Origin: Paenibacillus sp.
GTDB taxonomy: Bacteria; Bacillota; Bacilli; Paenibacillales; YIM-B00363
Assembly (NCBI RefSeq): GCF_031177825.1
Contig: NZ_JAPSKE010000020.1
Location: 1 to 64,000, forward strand
DNA length: 64,000 nucleotides
Reading direction: 5' to 3'
Shown here: piece after piece, positions 35,766 to 44,671 of the stretch
How positions within the stretch are numbered: position 1 is the first letter of the stretch
How the letters are laid out: each line of letters starts with the position of its first letter
Made by a program: the position numbers and the translations under genes
The notes under the pieces: generated by a model
The model's input: only the letters and a program-made list of their open reading frames with translations
What the model was told of the DNA's origin: nothing
The model's database searches: none

Positions 35766-36689
35766 GTGAAGGCGTTGTCGGAACGAATCTTATCGGGGGT
35801 GGCCGCGTCCGCGGCGCTTCCCTTCGCGATCTTCGGCGGAAGTCGGCTGCTGGGACATTCCGGGGGACCGGACTGGCAAGCGTTCCTCTTCGTCTCGCTG
35901 TACGCGCTGCCGGTATTTCTGACGTTGGGGATCGCCGCTTCCGTAGTGGCGGATTGGCTCGCGGACCGCATCGACGCGGACGCGGGGGAAGGCGGCTCCG
36001 TCTTCCGGCGCGCCGTGCGGTCCTACTTCGTGCATCTCGTCTTGTACGCGGCGGCGGGTTACGGCATCTTCATCGGCTTGGCGCGGCTGCTCGACGGCGC
36101 CGAGTCGCCGGAGTCGACGAGCCTTCTCGGCGCGAGCCTGGGCGTCTCGGCCGCCGTGCTGTACTACCACGCGCTGTTGGTGTTCCGCGGCTGGGGGGCG
36201 GCCTCGCACCGCCGCCGGTTCGGCGAAGTCGTCGAGACGGATCGGCTCGTGCTGGAGCCGTGTACGGAGGAACGGTATGCGGAGGCGAACCGGGAAGGCT
36301 ATCCGCTCGGCAACCACGTGAAGACGTACATGCAGTCGCTGCGGCGGCACCCGAAGCTGCTCGGCTGGGGCGTCTGGTTCGTTCGGCTGAAGGAGACAGG
36401 GGAGATTATCGGCGACGCCGGGTTCAAGGGGAACCCGGATTACGCCGGCGCGGTCGACATCGGCTACGGCTTCCTGCCGGAGCATCGGGGCCGCGGCTAC
36501 GCGACGGAGGCGGCGAAGGCGCTCGTCGCCTGGGCGTTCGCGCACGGCGCGGGCCGCGTGACGGCGGAGACGCTGCGCGACAACGCCGCATCGATTCGCG
36601 TGCTGCGCAAGAACGGGTTCCGGCTGTACCGGGAGGAGGAGCATTACCATTGGCTTCTCGATGCGACGGAGCGGCTGCGGGGGCGGTAG
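35766..36689 (+). CDS. Membrane-anchored GNAT acetyltransferase (novel fusion)
   Basis: 307 residues. The N-terminal ~145 contain four hydrophobic helices (ILSGVAASAALPFAIFGG; AFLFVSLYALPVFLTLGIAASVV; YFVHLVLYAAAGYGIFIGLA; LLGASLGVSAAVLYYHALLVFRG). The C-terminal ~155 are a RimJ/RimL-like GNAT: VETDRLVLEPCTEERYAEAN, GEIIGDAGFKGNPDYAGAVDIGYGFLPEHRGRGYATEAAKALVAWAF (acetyl-CoA loop HRGRGYA), NAASIRVLRKNGFRLYREEE. The frame is continuous, so this is a real fusion. GTG start with AGGGGG upstream. Acetylation of a membrane or envelope substrate is inferred. A strong terminator follows. Confidence 0.8.
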   Translation: MKALSERILSGVAASAALPFAIFGGSRLLGHSGGPDWQAFLFVSLYALPVFLTLGIAASVVADWLADRIDADAGEGGSVFRRAVRSYFVHLVLYAAAGYGIFIGLARLLDGAESPESTSLLGASLGVSAAVLYYHALLVFRGWGAASHRRRFGEVVETDRLVLEPCTEERYAEANREGYPLGNHVKTYMQSLRRHPKLLGWGVWFVRLKETGEIIGDAGFKGNPDYAGAVDIGYGFLPEHRGRGYATEAAKALVAWAFAHGAGRVTAETLRDNAASIRVLRKNGFRLYREEEHYHWLLDATERLRGR

Positions 36690-36698
36690 AGGGGATTC

Positions 36699-36734
36699 GG
36701 CATCATCGAAATGTTTCGATGATGCCTTTTTTTT
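36699..36734. terminator. Strong terminator between convergent GNAT and kinase genes
   Basis: GGCATCATCGAAA (36699-36711) pairs perfectly with TTTCGATGATGCC (36714-36726) and is followed by eight T. Confidence 0.92.
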
Positions 36735-36737
36735 CGA

Positions 36738-38117
36738 CTAAACCGCCTCGTTCCCCGCCTCGTACGGCAGCGTCACCGCGAAGACGGTGCCGCGGCCCGG
36801 CTCGCTGGCGACGGAGATCGCGCCGCCGTGGGCGGACACGAACTCCTTCACGATGGCGAGCCCGAGCCCCATGCCGCCGCCGTCGCGGTTGCGCGCTTCG
36901 TCCGTCCGGTAGAACCGGTCGAAGATGTACGGCAGCTGCTCCGACGCGATGCCGGGACCGGTGTCCGACACCGTCACTCGCAGCGCGCGCACGCCTTCCG
37001 CCGTCGTCTCGTCGACGTACGCCTTCACGAAACCGCCCGAAGGGGTGTATCGAACGGCGTTGACGAACAAGTTCAGGAACACCTGCGTCAGCCGATGCGG
37101 ATCGACCGACAACACGGCGTCGTCGGTCAGCCGCTGCAGCGTCACCGTTACGCCCTTCGCTTCGGCGTCGGGCGCGACGCGCTCGACCACGCGGCCCAGC
37201 AGCGCGTGCAGGTCCGTCGGCGTCCGCTCGAGCGGAAGCCGCTTCGCCTCGGCGAGCGACAGCTGATGCAGCTCGTCGACGAGCCGCGTCAGCCGGATCA
37301 GCTCGTCCTGCAGCGGCAGCAGCCGCTCCGGCGCGAGCGGCTCCCCGCGCTGCTGCGCCGCGTCGAGTTGCCCGCGCAAAATCGTGAGCGGCGTCCGCAG
37401 CTCGTGCGCCACGTCGGCGACGAGGTGGCGGCGCGCCTCCTCGGTGCGCTGCAGCCGCTCCGTCATGGCGTTGAACGCCTCGGCGACGCGGCCGAATTCG
37501 CCGCGGCGCGTCACCGGCGCGCGCGCGTCGAGATCGCCCGAGCCGAGCCGATCGATCGCCTCCAGCAGCGTAGTCAGCGGCTGGGTCAGCCACCGCGCCT
37601 TCCAGAAGGCGACCGCGAGGGCGATCGCGGTGAAGATAACGACGGCGAACAGCAGCAGCGTTCGCGTGGAATGCAGCAGCCCCGTGCGCAGCCGCGACAA
37701 TTCGCCGACCTCATCGTCGTAGAAGTATAAGAAGCCGATCGCTTGCCGGTCCGCGTCGAACAGCACGGACCGAATGCCGAAGTCCGTCACCGTCCGCGCC
37801 TCGACGGGGCCGGCCTCGAACCGGACGTCGCGCCGAAGCGACAGCAGCGCGACGCTCTCCGCCGGGGTAAGGAGGGAAGCGGCGGCGGCGAGCGCTTCCG
37901 AGGGAGCATCGTCCGGGTCCGTTCCCCAGGAGCCGCCGCCCTGCGCGTACGCCTCCTCGAACGCGGCGGACAGCGAAGCGACCCGTTCCTTCCGAGGCGC
38001 CTCCACCATGACGTCCAGCAAGTCGCTCTGGACGACGTGCGAGATGAACGAAAAGACCAGCGCCATCCCGACGACCATCGAAGCCATCGCGATAAACAGC
38101 TGCCGCCGCACGCTCAT
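36738..38117 (-). CDS. Sensor histidine kinase (HAMP, HisKA, HATPase)
   Basis: 459 residues: TM1 (LFIAMASMVVGMALVFSFI), a ~120-residue extracytoplasmic region, TM2 (LLLFAVVIFTAIALAVAFW, ~154-172), HAMP (WLTQPLTTLLEAIDRLGSGDLDARAP), HisKA with His238 in DVAHELRTPLT, and HATPase with N-box FLNLFVNAVRYTP, G1 DTGPGIA and G2 GMGLGLAIV. It phosphorylates the OmpR-type regulator encoded upstream. ATG 38117 is preceded by GGGAG about 12 bases away; a longer in-frame reading overlaps the regulator gene and is rejected. The stimulus is unknown. Confidence 0.92.
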   Translation of the reverse strand: MSVRRQLFIAMASMVVGMALVFSFISHVVQSDLLDVMVEAPRKERVASLSAAFEEAYAQGGGSWGTDPDDAPSEALAAAASLLTPAESVALLSLRRDVRFEAGPVEARTVTDFGIRSVLFDADRQAIGFLYFYDDEVGELSRLRTGLLHSTRTLLLFAVVIFTAIALAVAFWKARWLTQPLTTLLEAIDRLGSGDLDARAPVTRRGEFGRVAEAFNAMTERLQRTEEARRHLVADVAHELRTPLTILRGQLDAAQQRGEPLAPERLLPLQDELIRLTRLVDELHQLSLAEAKRLPLERTPTDLHALLGRVVERVAPDAEAKGVTVTLQRLTDDAVLSVDPHRLTQVFLNLFVNAVRYTPSGGFVKAYVDETTAEGVRALRVTVSDTGPGIASEQLPYIFDRFYRTDEARNRDGGGMGLGLAIVKEFVSAHGGAISVASEPGRGTVFAVTLPYEAGNEAV

Positions 38118-38191
38118 GCCGGTAAACCGCTCCCGCCGACGCCGAGCCCCGCCACCGCCTCGAGCCTCGCCCCGAGCTCCGCCTCCGCCGC

Positions 38192-38890
38192 TCACGACCG
38201 CTCTCCGCCGAACCGGTAGCCGAACCCGTACACCGTCTGAATGTACGTCGGCTTCGACGGATCGTCTTCGAGCTTCTTCCGCAGATGGCTGATATGGGCG
38301 TCCACCGTCCGTTCGTCGTTCAGGAAGTCGTCGGGGAACGCGCTCTGCAGAAGCTGCAGCCGGCTGTACACGATGCCCGGCCGCGCGGCGAGCGTTAGCA
38401 AAAGCTTGAACTCCGTCGGCGTGAGCGGCACGTCCACGCCGCGCTTCGACACCCGGCACATCGCCTCGGAGATGGTCAGCTCGCCGCGTTCCATCGTCTC
38501 TTCGGCGGCGCCGAACGCGCCCGGCCCCTCGATGCGCCGCAGCACCGAGCGGATGCGCGCCGCCAGCTCCCGCAGCGAAAACGGCTTCGTCAAATAATCG
38601 TCCGCCCCCACCTCGAGCCCGACGATCTTGTCCGTCTCCTCCGTCTTCGCCGTCACCATAATAATGCCGACGCGCTCCGTCCGCCGCAGCTCCCGGCACA
38701 CGTCGATCCCGCTCGTCTCCGGCATCATCCAGTCCAGTACGACGAGCGACGGCTTCGCCGATCGCGCCAACCGCAGCGCCTCGCGCCCGGTCCGGGCCGT
38801 CAGCACGACGAAGCCCTCCTCCCGAAGGAACGGCTCCATGAATTCGAGCACCTTCGGCTCGTCGTCCGCGATCAATATCGTATGGGCCAT
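38192..38890 (-). CDS. OmpR/PhoB-family response regulator
   Basis: 232 residues: receiver domain with acidic pocket IADDE, phospho-acceptor Asp53 (VVLDWMMPE), Thr/Lys switch (MVTAKTEE; YLTKPFS), and a C-terminal winged helix (LTPTEFKLLLTLAARPG; VDAHISHLRKKL; YGFGYRF). ATG 38890 has GGAGG 8 bases upstream; a start 36 bases earlier is less likely. It lies 74 bases before its kinase in the same direction. Target genes unknown; the divergent DUF6220 gene is the nearest candidate. Confidence 0.93.
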   Translation of the reverse strand: MAHTILIADDEPKVLEFMEPFLREEGFVVLTARTGREALRLARSAKPSLVVLDWMMPETSGIDVCRELRRTERVGIIMVTAKTEETDKIVGLEVGADDYLTKPFSLRELAARIRSVLRRIEGPGAFGAAEETMERGELTISEAMCRVSKRGVDVPLTPTEFKLLLTLAARPGIVYSRLQLLQSAFPDDFLNDERTVDAHISHLRKKLEDDPSKPTYIQTVYGFGYRFGGERS

Positions 38891-39068
38891 CCCCAACGCC
38901 TCCAAAGCTCTTACCCGTTTTCCCAACAGTATACCCCGCCGACGGTCGCGAAGCGGACGAATTCACGACATTCGCAACGCGTCTTCACAAGTTCGCAACA
39001 AGTCGTTGCTACAATGATTCTAAGGTAAATAACAGATTCAACCCATTCCCGTTAGGAGGAACATCCCA

Positions 39069-39476
39069 ATGCAAACCCAACCCAATGCCGCACCCGTCCC
39101 GGAAAAGGGGAGAGGCTCCCGCATCGCCTTCGCGATATTCGCAAGCGTCTTCGCCGTCTGCGTCGGCGTCCAGGTGCTGCTCGCCGGTCTCGCGACGTTC
39201 GTCGACGCGGTGAACTGGGCGCGCCACACGAGCTTCATCCACTTCGTCGAGTTCATCCCGCTCGTCATGCTGGCGTTAGCCTTCACCGGCAAGCTGCCCG
39301 CGCGGATGCGGTGGCAGAGCTTCGGCCTCTTTTTCATGATCATTCTTATGTACTTCACCGCCAACGTCGTCGCCGTTATGCCGGTCGTCTCGGCGTTCCA
39401 TCCCGTCATCGCGCTGGCCATATTCGCGCTGGCGCAAAAGTTAGTGCCCGAATCGTGGCGGCTCGCCCGCGTGTAA
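39069..39476 (+). CDS. DUF6220-like small membrane protein
   Basis: 135 residues with four helices (IAFAIFASVFAVCVGVQVLLAGLATFV; FIHFVEFIPLVMLALAFTG; SFGLFFMIILMYFTANVVAVMP; HPVIALAIFALAQKLV). The pattern of a first helix with VQVLLAGLATFVD and a His in the second helix fits the DUF6220 family of small four-helix membrane proteins of unknown role. AGGAGG lies upstream. It is divergent from the two-component system and convergent with the AraC gene. Confidence 0.7.
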   Translation: MQTQPNAAPVPEKGRGSRIAFAIFASVFAVCVGVQVLLAGLATFVDAVNWARHTSFIHFVEFIPLVMLALAFTGKLPARMRWQSFGLFFMIILMYFTANVVAVMPVVSAFHPVIALAIFALAQKLVPESWRLARV

Positions 39477-39492
39477 CCGAATCGAAGCGCGG

Positions 39493-40392
39493 CTAGCGAT
39501 GCTTCTTCCGATATTCGCTCGGCGTAATGCCTTCCGTCTTCGCGAAGCACTGCGTGAAATACGAGAAGTGCGAAAATCCGACGTCTTCGGCGATGCGGCT
39601 CACCGGCGCGTCGGTGTTGATCAGCATCAGCTTCGCCTGTTCGACGCGGTACATCGTTAAGTACTCGAGCGGCGTCACGCCGAACACCTGCTGCATGCAG
39701 CGGGCCACGTACGTCGGATGGAAATTGAGTCCTTCCCCGATCTCCCGATAATGAATCGGCTCTCGAAACCGCTCGCGTAAAAACTGAGCGGTTTTTTCCG
39801 CGAGGGCGATCGACGACGACGTCGCGCGGTACTGCTGTTCGCCGTGCAGGTCGTGCAGCACCTCTTGGAAGATCGTCTGCTGCTGCCACATGAGCGAAGG
39901 CTTATGGTGGCGGTTCAGATCGATCAAGTGCTTGATGTTCCGGTACGTCTTCGTCGGGAACGTCAGCTTGCAGAACTGCGGCACCACGAGCGTGAAGTGC
40001 TGCACCCGGCGCTGCGTCAGCTCTTGGCGCGGAATGATCTCGTCGTACGGATACAGCCGCGCCCCGCCCGGGCCGGCTTCCTCGTCCGTCGCGCCGCTCC
40101 ACACCCCCGTCGTTTGGAAATGCACCCAAAAATACTGCGTCTCCCGCCTCGCCGGCTCGAGCGGCGTGTAATTCCGATCGGGCCGCAGAATGAGCGCATG
40201 CCCCTTCGTCGCGCGGAACTCCTTATCGCCCTCCGCGAGCGCGATCTTCCCCCGAACGACCACGATCATCTTGAAAATGCCGAGCTTCGCCGCCGCCGGA
40301 TGCACCTTGCCGACCGGGTACGTCCGCTCTCCGCCGACGATGTAATGCGGAAGCGGCGGAGCTTTAAACTGTAGAAAATCCGTAATCGCCAC
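39493..40392 (-). CDS. AraC family transcriptional regulator
   Basis: 299 residues. The N-terminal cupin-like sensor (RTYPVGKVHPAAAKLGIFKMIVVVRGKIALAEGD) is followed by the AraC DNA-binding domain with two HTHs: IHYREIGEGLNFHPTYVARCMQQVFGVTPLEYLTMYRVEQAKLML and ISRIAEDVGFSHFSYFTQCFAKTEGITPSEYRKKH. It begins at GTG 40392. Paenibacillaceae carry many such regulators near carbohydrate genes, but here the divergent neighbour is a multidrug-type ABC exporter. A perfect 15-bp palindrome lies between them. Confidence 0.9.
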   Translation of the reverse strand: MAITDFLQFKAPPLPHYIVGGERTYPVGKVHPAAAKLGIFKMIVVVRGKIALAEGDKEFRATKGHALILRPDRNYTPLEPARRETQYFWVHFQTTGVWSGATDEEAGPGGARLYPYDEIIPRQELTQRRVQHFTLVVPQFCKLTFPTKTYRNIKHLIDLNRHHKPSLMWQQQTIFQEVLHDLHGEQQYRATSSSIALAEKTAQFLRERFREPIHYREIGEGLNFHPTYVARCMQQVFGVTPLEYLTMYRVEQAKLMLINTDAPVSRIAEDVGFSHFSYFTQCFAKTEGITPSEYRKKHR

Positions 40393-40418
40393 GTCCTTTC
40401 CGCCGGATCCCGAAGTTG

Positions 40419-40433
40419 CGATTGTGACAATCG
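40419..40433. promoter_or_regulatory. Perfect palindrome in the AraC/ABC divergent promoter
   Basis: CGATTGT-G-ACAATCG, a 7-1-7 inverted repeat overlapping a putative -35 (TTGTGA, 40422-40427) whose -10 would be TATCTA (40446-40451) for the ABC operon. Operator-like; the binding protein is unknown. Confidence 0.45.
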
Positions 40434-40556
40434 AAGTTAGATTCGTATCTATGACGAACCCATTATATCAAATACGATATGTGAAGAGTTTGTGGAAATG
40501 GCGCGCGCTGAAGAAGGTCACACTAACAGAACGGCAGAGACAAGGAGGAAGCTTGT

Positions 40557-42335
40557 TTGGGCAGGAAGACGATTTTTCGGGAGCATATCGTTCGGCATCG
40601 GTGGTCGTATTTGATCGGCTTCGCGCTCGTCACCGTCTCGTCCTTGCTGCAGCTGCTCATCCCGGCGCTCATGGGACGGTTCACCGACAGCCTCGAGGAA
40701 GGGGAGCTCGGCCCGGCGCGCATCGCGGCGTTCGCGCTCGGCATCGCCGCGGTCGCCTTCGGGACGGCGTTGTTCCGCTCGATCAGCCGGATTTCGATGT
40801 TCCGGCTCGCCCGAGTGCTCGAGAAACGGGTGCGCAACGATCTGTTCAAGCATTGGGAGCGCCTTCCCGTGCAGTATTACAACAATCAGCGGGTCGGCGA
40901 CCTGATGGCGCACGGCGTCAGCGACGTCGGCGTCATGCGCGAGGTGACGATGGGCGCCTACTACCAGGTAGCGGAGGCGGTGGTGTTGATCGGCGTCACC
41001 GTCGGGGCGATGGCGCTCAGCATCTCGCCGCTTCTTACGCTGCTGACGCTGCTGCCCTTGCCGCTGCTCACGTTCATGGCGTACCGGTTCCACAACAAAG
41101 TCATGCGGCAGTCCGAGGACGTCCAGAGCGCGATCGGCGACATGACGAGCCGCGTGCAGGAATTCGTCGCCGGCGTCCGCGTCGTCAAGGCGTACGTGCA
41201 GGAGAAGGCGGAGACGGCGAAGTTCGAAGCGTCCAACGCGCAAGCCGTGCACACGAACCGGGAGTTCGTGAAGACGAACTCGCTGTTCAACGGCGCGAGC
41301 CAGGGCATCGTCGGCGTCTCGTTCCTCATCTCCGTCATCGTCGGCGGCGTCATGGTGCTCGAAGGCGGAATCACGCTCGGCGAGTTCGTCGCCTTCAACA
41401 CGTACTTAACGCTCATCATCGGCCCGATCGAGAGCATCGGCAAGGTGATGAACACGCTGCAGAAGGGCTCCGCCTCGGAGAAGCGGCTGCTCGAGATTCT
41501 CAATACGACGCCGGAGGTCACCGACGGGCCGGACACGAACGAGTCGATCGCGCGGATCGGCGGGGAAATCGCGTTCCGCGGCTTGACGTTCAAGTATCCC
41601 GGCGCGAAGCGGCCGGCGCTGCGCGACGTTACGCTCCACGTGCCGCGCGGCAGCTCGCTCGCCATCGTCGGCAAGGTCGGCAGCGGGAAGAGCACGCTCG
41701 TCTCCCTGCTCGTCCGCATGTATAACCCGCCCATCGGCACGCTGTACGTCGACGGCAACGACATCCTGACCGTGCCGCTTAAGACGCTTCGGGAGAACGT
41801 CGGCTTCGTGCCGCAGGACGGCTTCTTGTTCTCCTCGACGATCAAGGACAACATCAGCTTCGACCCGAAGCCGCATTCGATGGACGAAGTCGAGGAGGCG
41901 GCCCGGCTCGCGCAGGTGTACGACAACATCGTCGAGTTTCCGGGCGGCTTCGATACGGCGCTCGGCGAGCGGGGGCTGTCGCTCTCCGGCGGCCAGCGCC
42001 AACGCGTCAGCATCGCCCGCGCGATCATCAAGAAACCGTCGATCCTCGTCTTCGACGACAGCTTGTCGGCGGTCGACACCGAGACGGAGGACCGGATCCT
42101 CGCCGGGCTCGACCGCGTCATGAAGGGCCGCACGACGATCATCATCGGACACCGCATCTCGTCGGTGCGCCGCGCGGACCAGATCATCGTGCTCGACCAA
42201 GGCCGCATCGTCGAGCGGGGCGACCACGACGCGCTCGTCCGGCTCGGCGGCATCTACGCGGACATGTATCATAAGCAGCTGCTCGACGACGAAGCGCGCC
42301 GCACGGATTCGCGGGAGGAGGCGTTGAACGGATGA
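40557..42335 (+). CDS. Heterodimeric ABC exporter subunit, BmrC/YheI-like (degenerate catalytic site)
   Basis: 592 residues, exporter membrane domain plus ATPase: Walker A GKVGSGKST, canonical signature LSGGQ, but Walker B is ILVFDDSLSAVD, with Asp where catalytic Glu is normal. That is the hallmark of the BmrC-type half, whose own ATP site is non-hydrolytic. TTG start at 40557, 8 bases after AAGGAGG. It overlaps the partner gene by 4 bases. BmrCD pumps export several drugs; the natural substrate is unknown. Confidence 0.9.
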   Translation: MGRKTIFREHIVRHRWSYLIGFALVTVSSLLQLLIPALMGRFTDSLEEGELGPARIAAFALGIAAVAFGTALFRSISRISMFRLARVLEKRVRNDLFKHWERLPVQYYNNQRVGDLMAHGVSDVGVMREVTMGAYYQVAEAVVLIGVTVGAMALSISPLLTLLTLLPLPLLTFMAYRFHNKVMRQSEDVQSAIGDMTSRVQEFVAGVRVVKAYVQEKAETAKFEASNAQAVHTNREFVKTNSLFNGASQGIVGVSFLISVIVGGVMVLEGGITLGEFVAFNTYLTLIIGPIESIGKVMNTLQKGSASEKRLLEILNTTPEVTDGPDTNESIARIGGEIAFRGLTFKYPGAKRPALRDVTLHVPRGSSLAIVGKVGSGKSTLVSLLVRMYNPPIGTLYVDGNDILTVPLKTLRENVGFVPQDGFLFSSTIKDNISFDPKPHSMDEVEEAARLAQVYDNIVEFPGGFDTALGERGLSLSGGQRQRVSIARAIIKKPSILVFDDSLSAVDTETEDRILAGLDRVMKGRTTIIIGHRISSVRRADQIIVLDQGRIVERGDHDALVRLGGIYADMYHKQLLDDEARRTDSREEALNG

Positions 42336-44452
42336 GAGACATTCATCAAGAACGAGAGGTCGCGAAGCTCGGCGACTCCCAGCTGATGCGGCGTCTGATC
42401 CGGTACGCGACGCCGTATTGGAAGCCGTTCGCCCTATGCGTGCTGCTGGCGTTCCTCGTCGTGGCCGCGGACCTCGGGCGGACGTTCCTGATCAGCGTCG
42501 CCATCGACGACCATATCAACGGGTACCGCCAGCCGATGGTGGCGGCGGAATCCCGCGCCGAGCTCGAGCGGCGCGGCTTCGAGCCGCTCCCCGGGGACAC
42601 GGGGGCTATGGCTTACGCGCGCGTCGGCTGGGACGCGGCGGAACCGCCCGGCGATCTGGCGAAGGCGCAGATCGTGGAATCCGGCGACGGCGCCTACCTC
42701 GTCGCGGGATGGCTGCCCTCCGAAGCGAAGGGCGGGTACGAGGTGACGCCGGGGGCGGACGGCGCGGCGAGCGTGACGACCGAAGACGGCTCGGCGCTGC
42801 GGGCGACGGCGCTGACGCCGGATCAGGTCGACGCGTTCCAGGCGGGCGACGCGCCGGCCATCTGGCGGCTCGGGGGGCTGTTCCTGATCGCCGTCGTCGG
42901 CGCCGCGCTGCTGTCCGTCTGGCAGATGAACCTGCTGCAGTTCACTGGACAGCGCATCCTGTACACGATCCGCGACCAGCTGTTCCGGCATATCGGCCGC
43001 ATGCCGATGTCGTTCTTCGACCGCAATCCGGTCGGGCGGCTCGTCGTTCGCGTGACGCAGGACACGGAGGCGCTCAACAACCTGTTCACGCAGGTGCTCG
43101 TCACGCTCGTGAAGGACGTGCTCGTCCTGATCGGCATCGTCGGCGTCATGTTCTACTTGAACGCGGAGCTCGCGCTGCTGACGCTGTGCGTGCTGCCGGT
43201 GCTCGCGGCCATGACGTTCTGGTACAAGTCGGTCATCCGGGAAGCGCAGCGGATCACCCGCACGATCTTGTCCCGGCTCAACTCGTTCCTCGCGGAAAAC
43301 CTATCCGGCATGCGCATTACCCAGATGTTCGTCCGCGAGCATCGGCAGTGGCAGCAGTTCGACGAGCTGAACGAAGGGTATTTCCGGGCGGGCATGCGGG
43401 GCACGGTCATCAACTCGATCTTCCAGCCGGCGATCGGCTTCGTCGGCAATCTCGCCGTCGCCCTGCTGCTCTGGTACGGCGGGCTCCGCGTGCTGGACGG
43501 GGCGCTGCAGTTCGGGGTCGTGTTCGCTTTCACGATTTACGTCCGGCAGTTTTTCAACCCGCTCATGAGCCTCGCGGAGAAATTCGGGCAGGTGCAGACG
43601 GCGATGGTCGGGGCGGAGCGCATCTTCGACCTTCTGGACGAGAAGCCGGCCATGACCGAGACGGAGAAGCCCGTCGCGCTGCCGCAGCCCTTGAAGGGCG
43701 AAATCCGGTTCGAAAACGTCTGGTTCGCTTACAACGGCGAAGAATGGGTGCTTCGCGACGTCTCGTTCGTCATCCGTCCGGGCCAAACGGTGGCGTTCGT
43801 CGGCGCGACCGGGGCGGGCAAGAGCTCCATCATCCAGCTGATCAATCGGTTCTACGACATCCAGAAGGGCCGCATCCTGCTCGACGGCGTCGATATTCGG
43901 GAGCTGCCCATCGCGGAGCTTCGCCGGGCCGTCGGCATCGTACAGCAGGACGTGTTCCTGTTCACCGGCACGATCGCTTCGAACATCCGGCTGAACGAGA
44001 CGGACATCACCGACGAACAGGTAAGGGAGGCGGCGAAGCGGGTCCGCATGGACGAATTCGTCCGGTCGTTGCCGGAGGGGTACGACACGCTGCTCGGCGA
44101 GCGCGGCGTCACCTTGTCGCTCGGCCAACGGCAGCTGCTGTCGTTCGCCCGCGCCATCGTCTTCCGGCCGCAGGTGCTCATCCTCGACGAAGCGACGTCG
44201 AACATCGACACCGATACCGAGCTCGTCGTGCAGGAGGCGCTCGCGGAGCTGTCGCGCGGCCGGACGACGCTCGTCGTCGCGCACCGGCTGTCGACGATTC
44301 AGCACGCCGACCAAATTATCGTCCTGCACAAAGGGAAAGTACGGGAAACCGGCAACCACGCCGACCTGCTGTCGCAAGCCGGTTACTACTACCGTTTGCA
44401 TCAGCTGCAATACAAGGACCGCCAGACGGCTGCCGCTGGGGCGGCGGAATAG
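42332..44452 (+). CDS. Heterodimeric ABC exporter subunit, BmrD/YheH-like
   Basis: 706 residues, larger than usual because of a ~100-residue extracytoplasmic insertion between TM1 and TM2 (PMVAAESRAELERRGFEPLPGD ... ALTPDQVDAFQAG), as in BmrD. Walker A GATGAGKSS, Walker B LILDEATSNID with catalytic Glu, but the signature is LSLGQRQLL instead of LSGGQ. The defects complement those of the upstream subunit, giving one consensus and one degenerate ATP site in the heterodimer. Coupled by ATGA overlap; a terminator follows. Confidence 0.9.
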   Translation: MRDIHQEREVAKLGDSQLMRRLIRYATPYWKPFALCVLLAFLVVAADLGRTFLISVAIDDHINGYRQPMVAAESRAELERRGFEPLPGDTGAMAYARVGWDAAEPPGDLAKAQIVESGDGAYLVAGWLPSEAKGGYEVTPGADGAASVTTEDGSALRATALTPDQVDAFQAGDAPAIWRLGGLFLIAVVGAALLSVWQMNLLQFTGQRILYTIRDQLFRHIGRMPMSFFDRNPVGRLVVRVTQDTEALNNLFTQVLVTLVKDVLVLIGIVGVMFYLNAELALLTLCVLPVLAAMTFWYKSVIREAQRITRTILSRLNSFLAENLSGMRITQMFVREHRQWQQFDELNEGYFRAGMRGTVINSIFQPAIGFVGNLAVALLLWYGGLRVLDGALQFGVVFAFTIYVRQFFNPLMSLAEKFGQVQTAMVGAERIFDLLDEKPAMTETEKPVALPQPLKGEIRFENVWFAYNGEEWVLRDVSFVIRPGQTVAFVGATGAGKSSIIQLINRFYDIQKGRILLDGVDIRELPIAELRRAVGIVQQDVFLFTGTIASNIRLNETDITDEQVREAAKRVRMDEFVRSLPEGYDTLLGERGVTLSLGQRQLLSFARAIVFRPQVLILDEATSNIDTDTELVVQEALAELSRGRTTLVVAHRLSTIQHADQIIVLHKGKVRETGNHADLLSQAGYYYRLHQLQYKDRQTAAAGAAE

Positions 44453-44457
44453 AGCGA

Positions 44458-44504
44458 AGAGGGTGTCCGACGCCGGTAGGCGCGGGGCACCCTCTTTGCT
44501 TCTT
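44458..44504 (+). terminator. Terminator of the BmrCD-like operon
   Basis: AGAGGGTG (44458-44465) pairs with CACCCTCT (44488-44495), with inner GC pairing, followed by TTGCTTCTTT. Confidence 0.8.
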
Positions 44505-44579
44505 TCTGACCTGATTTCCTTAGCTCAGGAACAAAATCCCCCAAACGAACGCCTGAGGAAAGGAAATCGAGTTAGAAAG
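44502..44579. repeat. Long imperfect inverted repeat
   Basis: Arms 44502-44529 and 44552-44579 (28 bases each, about 5 mismatches) flank a 22-base loop; the arms share GATTTCCTT and CTCAGG cores. It directly follows the operon terminator. It could be a MITE remnant or an mRNA structure upstream of the next ABC operon. No target-site duplication is evident. Confidence 0.5.
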
Positions 44580-44671
44580 GACGTCGGACTCTGACCTCGC
44601 CGAAGGGGAGGAATTATTTTCCTGATGTAGAATGGTAAGTTAGGGATAAATCGGGAGGGAGAAGCGAACGA

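Noticed and set aside
36738..38966. A single 742-residue fusion reading through the regulator gene into the histidine kinase
   Set aside because: The N-terminal 283 residues are the out-of-frame shadow of the OmpR-type regulator; the kinase begins at ATG 38117 with its TM1.
40424..41725. A 433-codon frame beginning near a possible leader peptide upstream of the BmrC-like gene
   Set aside because: After the first ~40 codons it is a +frame shadow of the ABC gene, and no ribosome site precedes its ATG, so I could not support a BmrB-like leader peptide.
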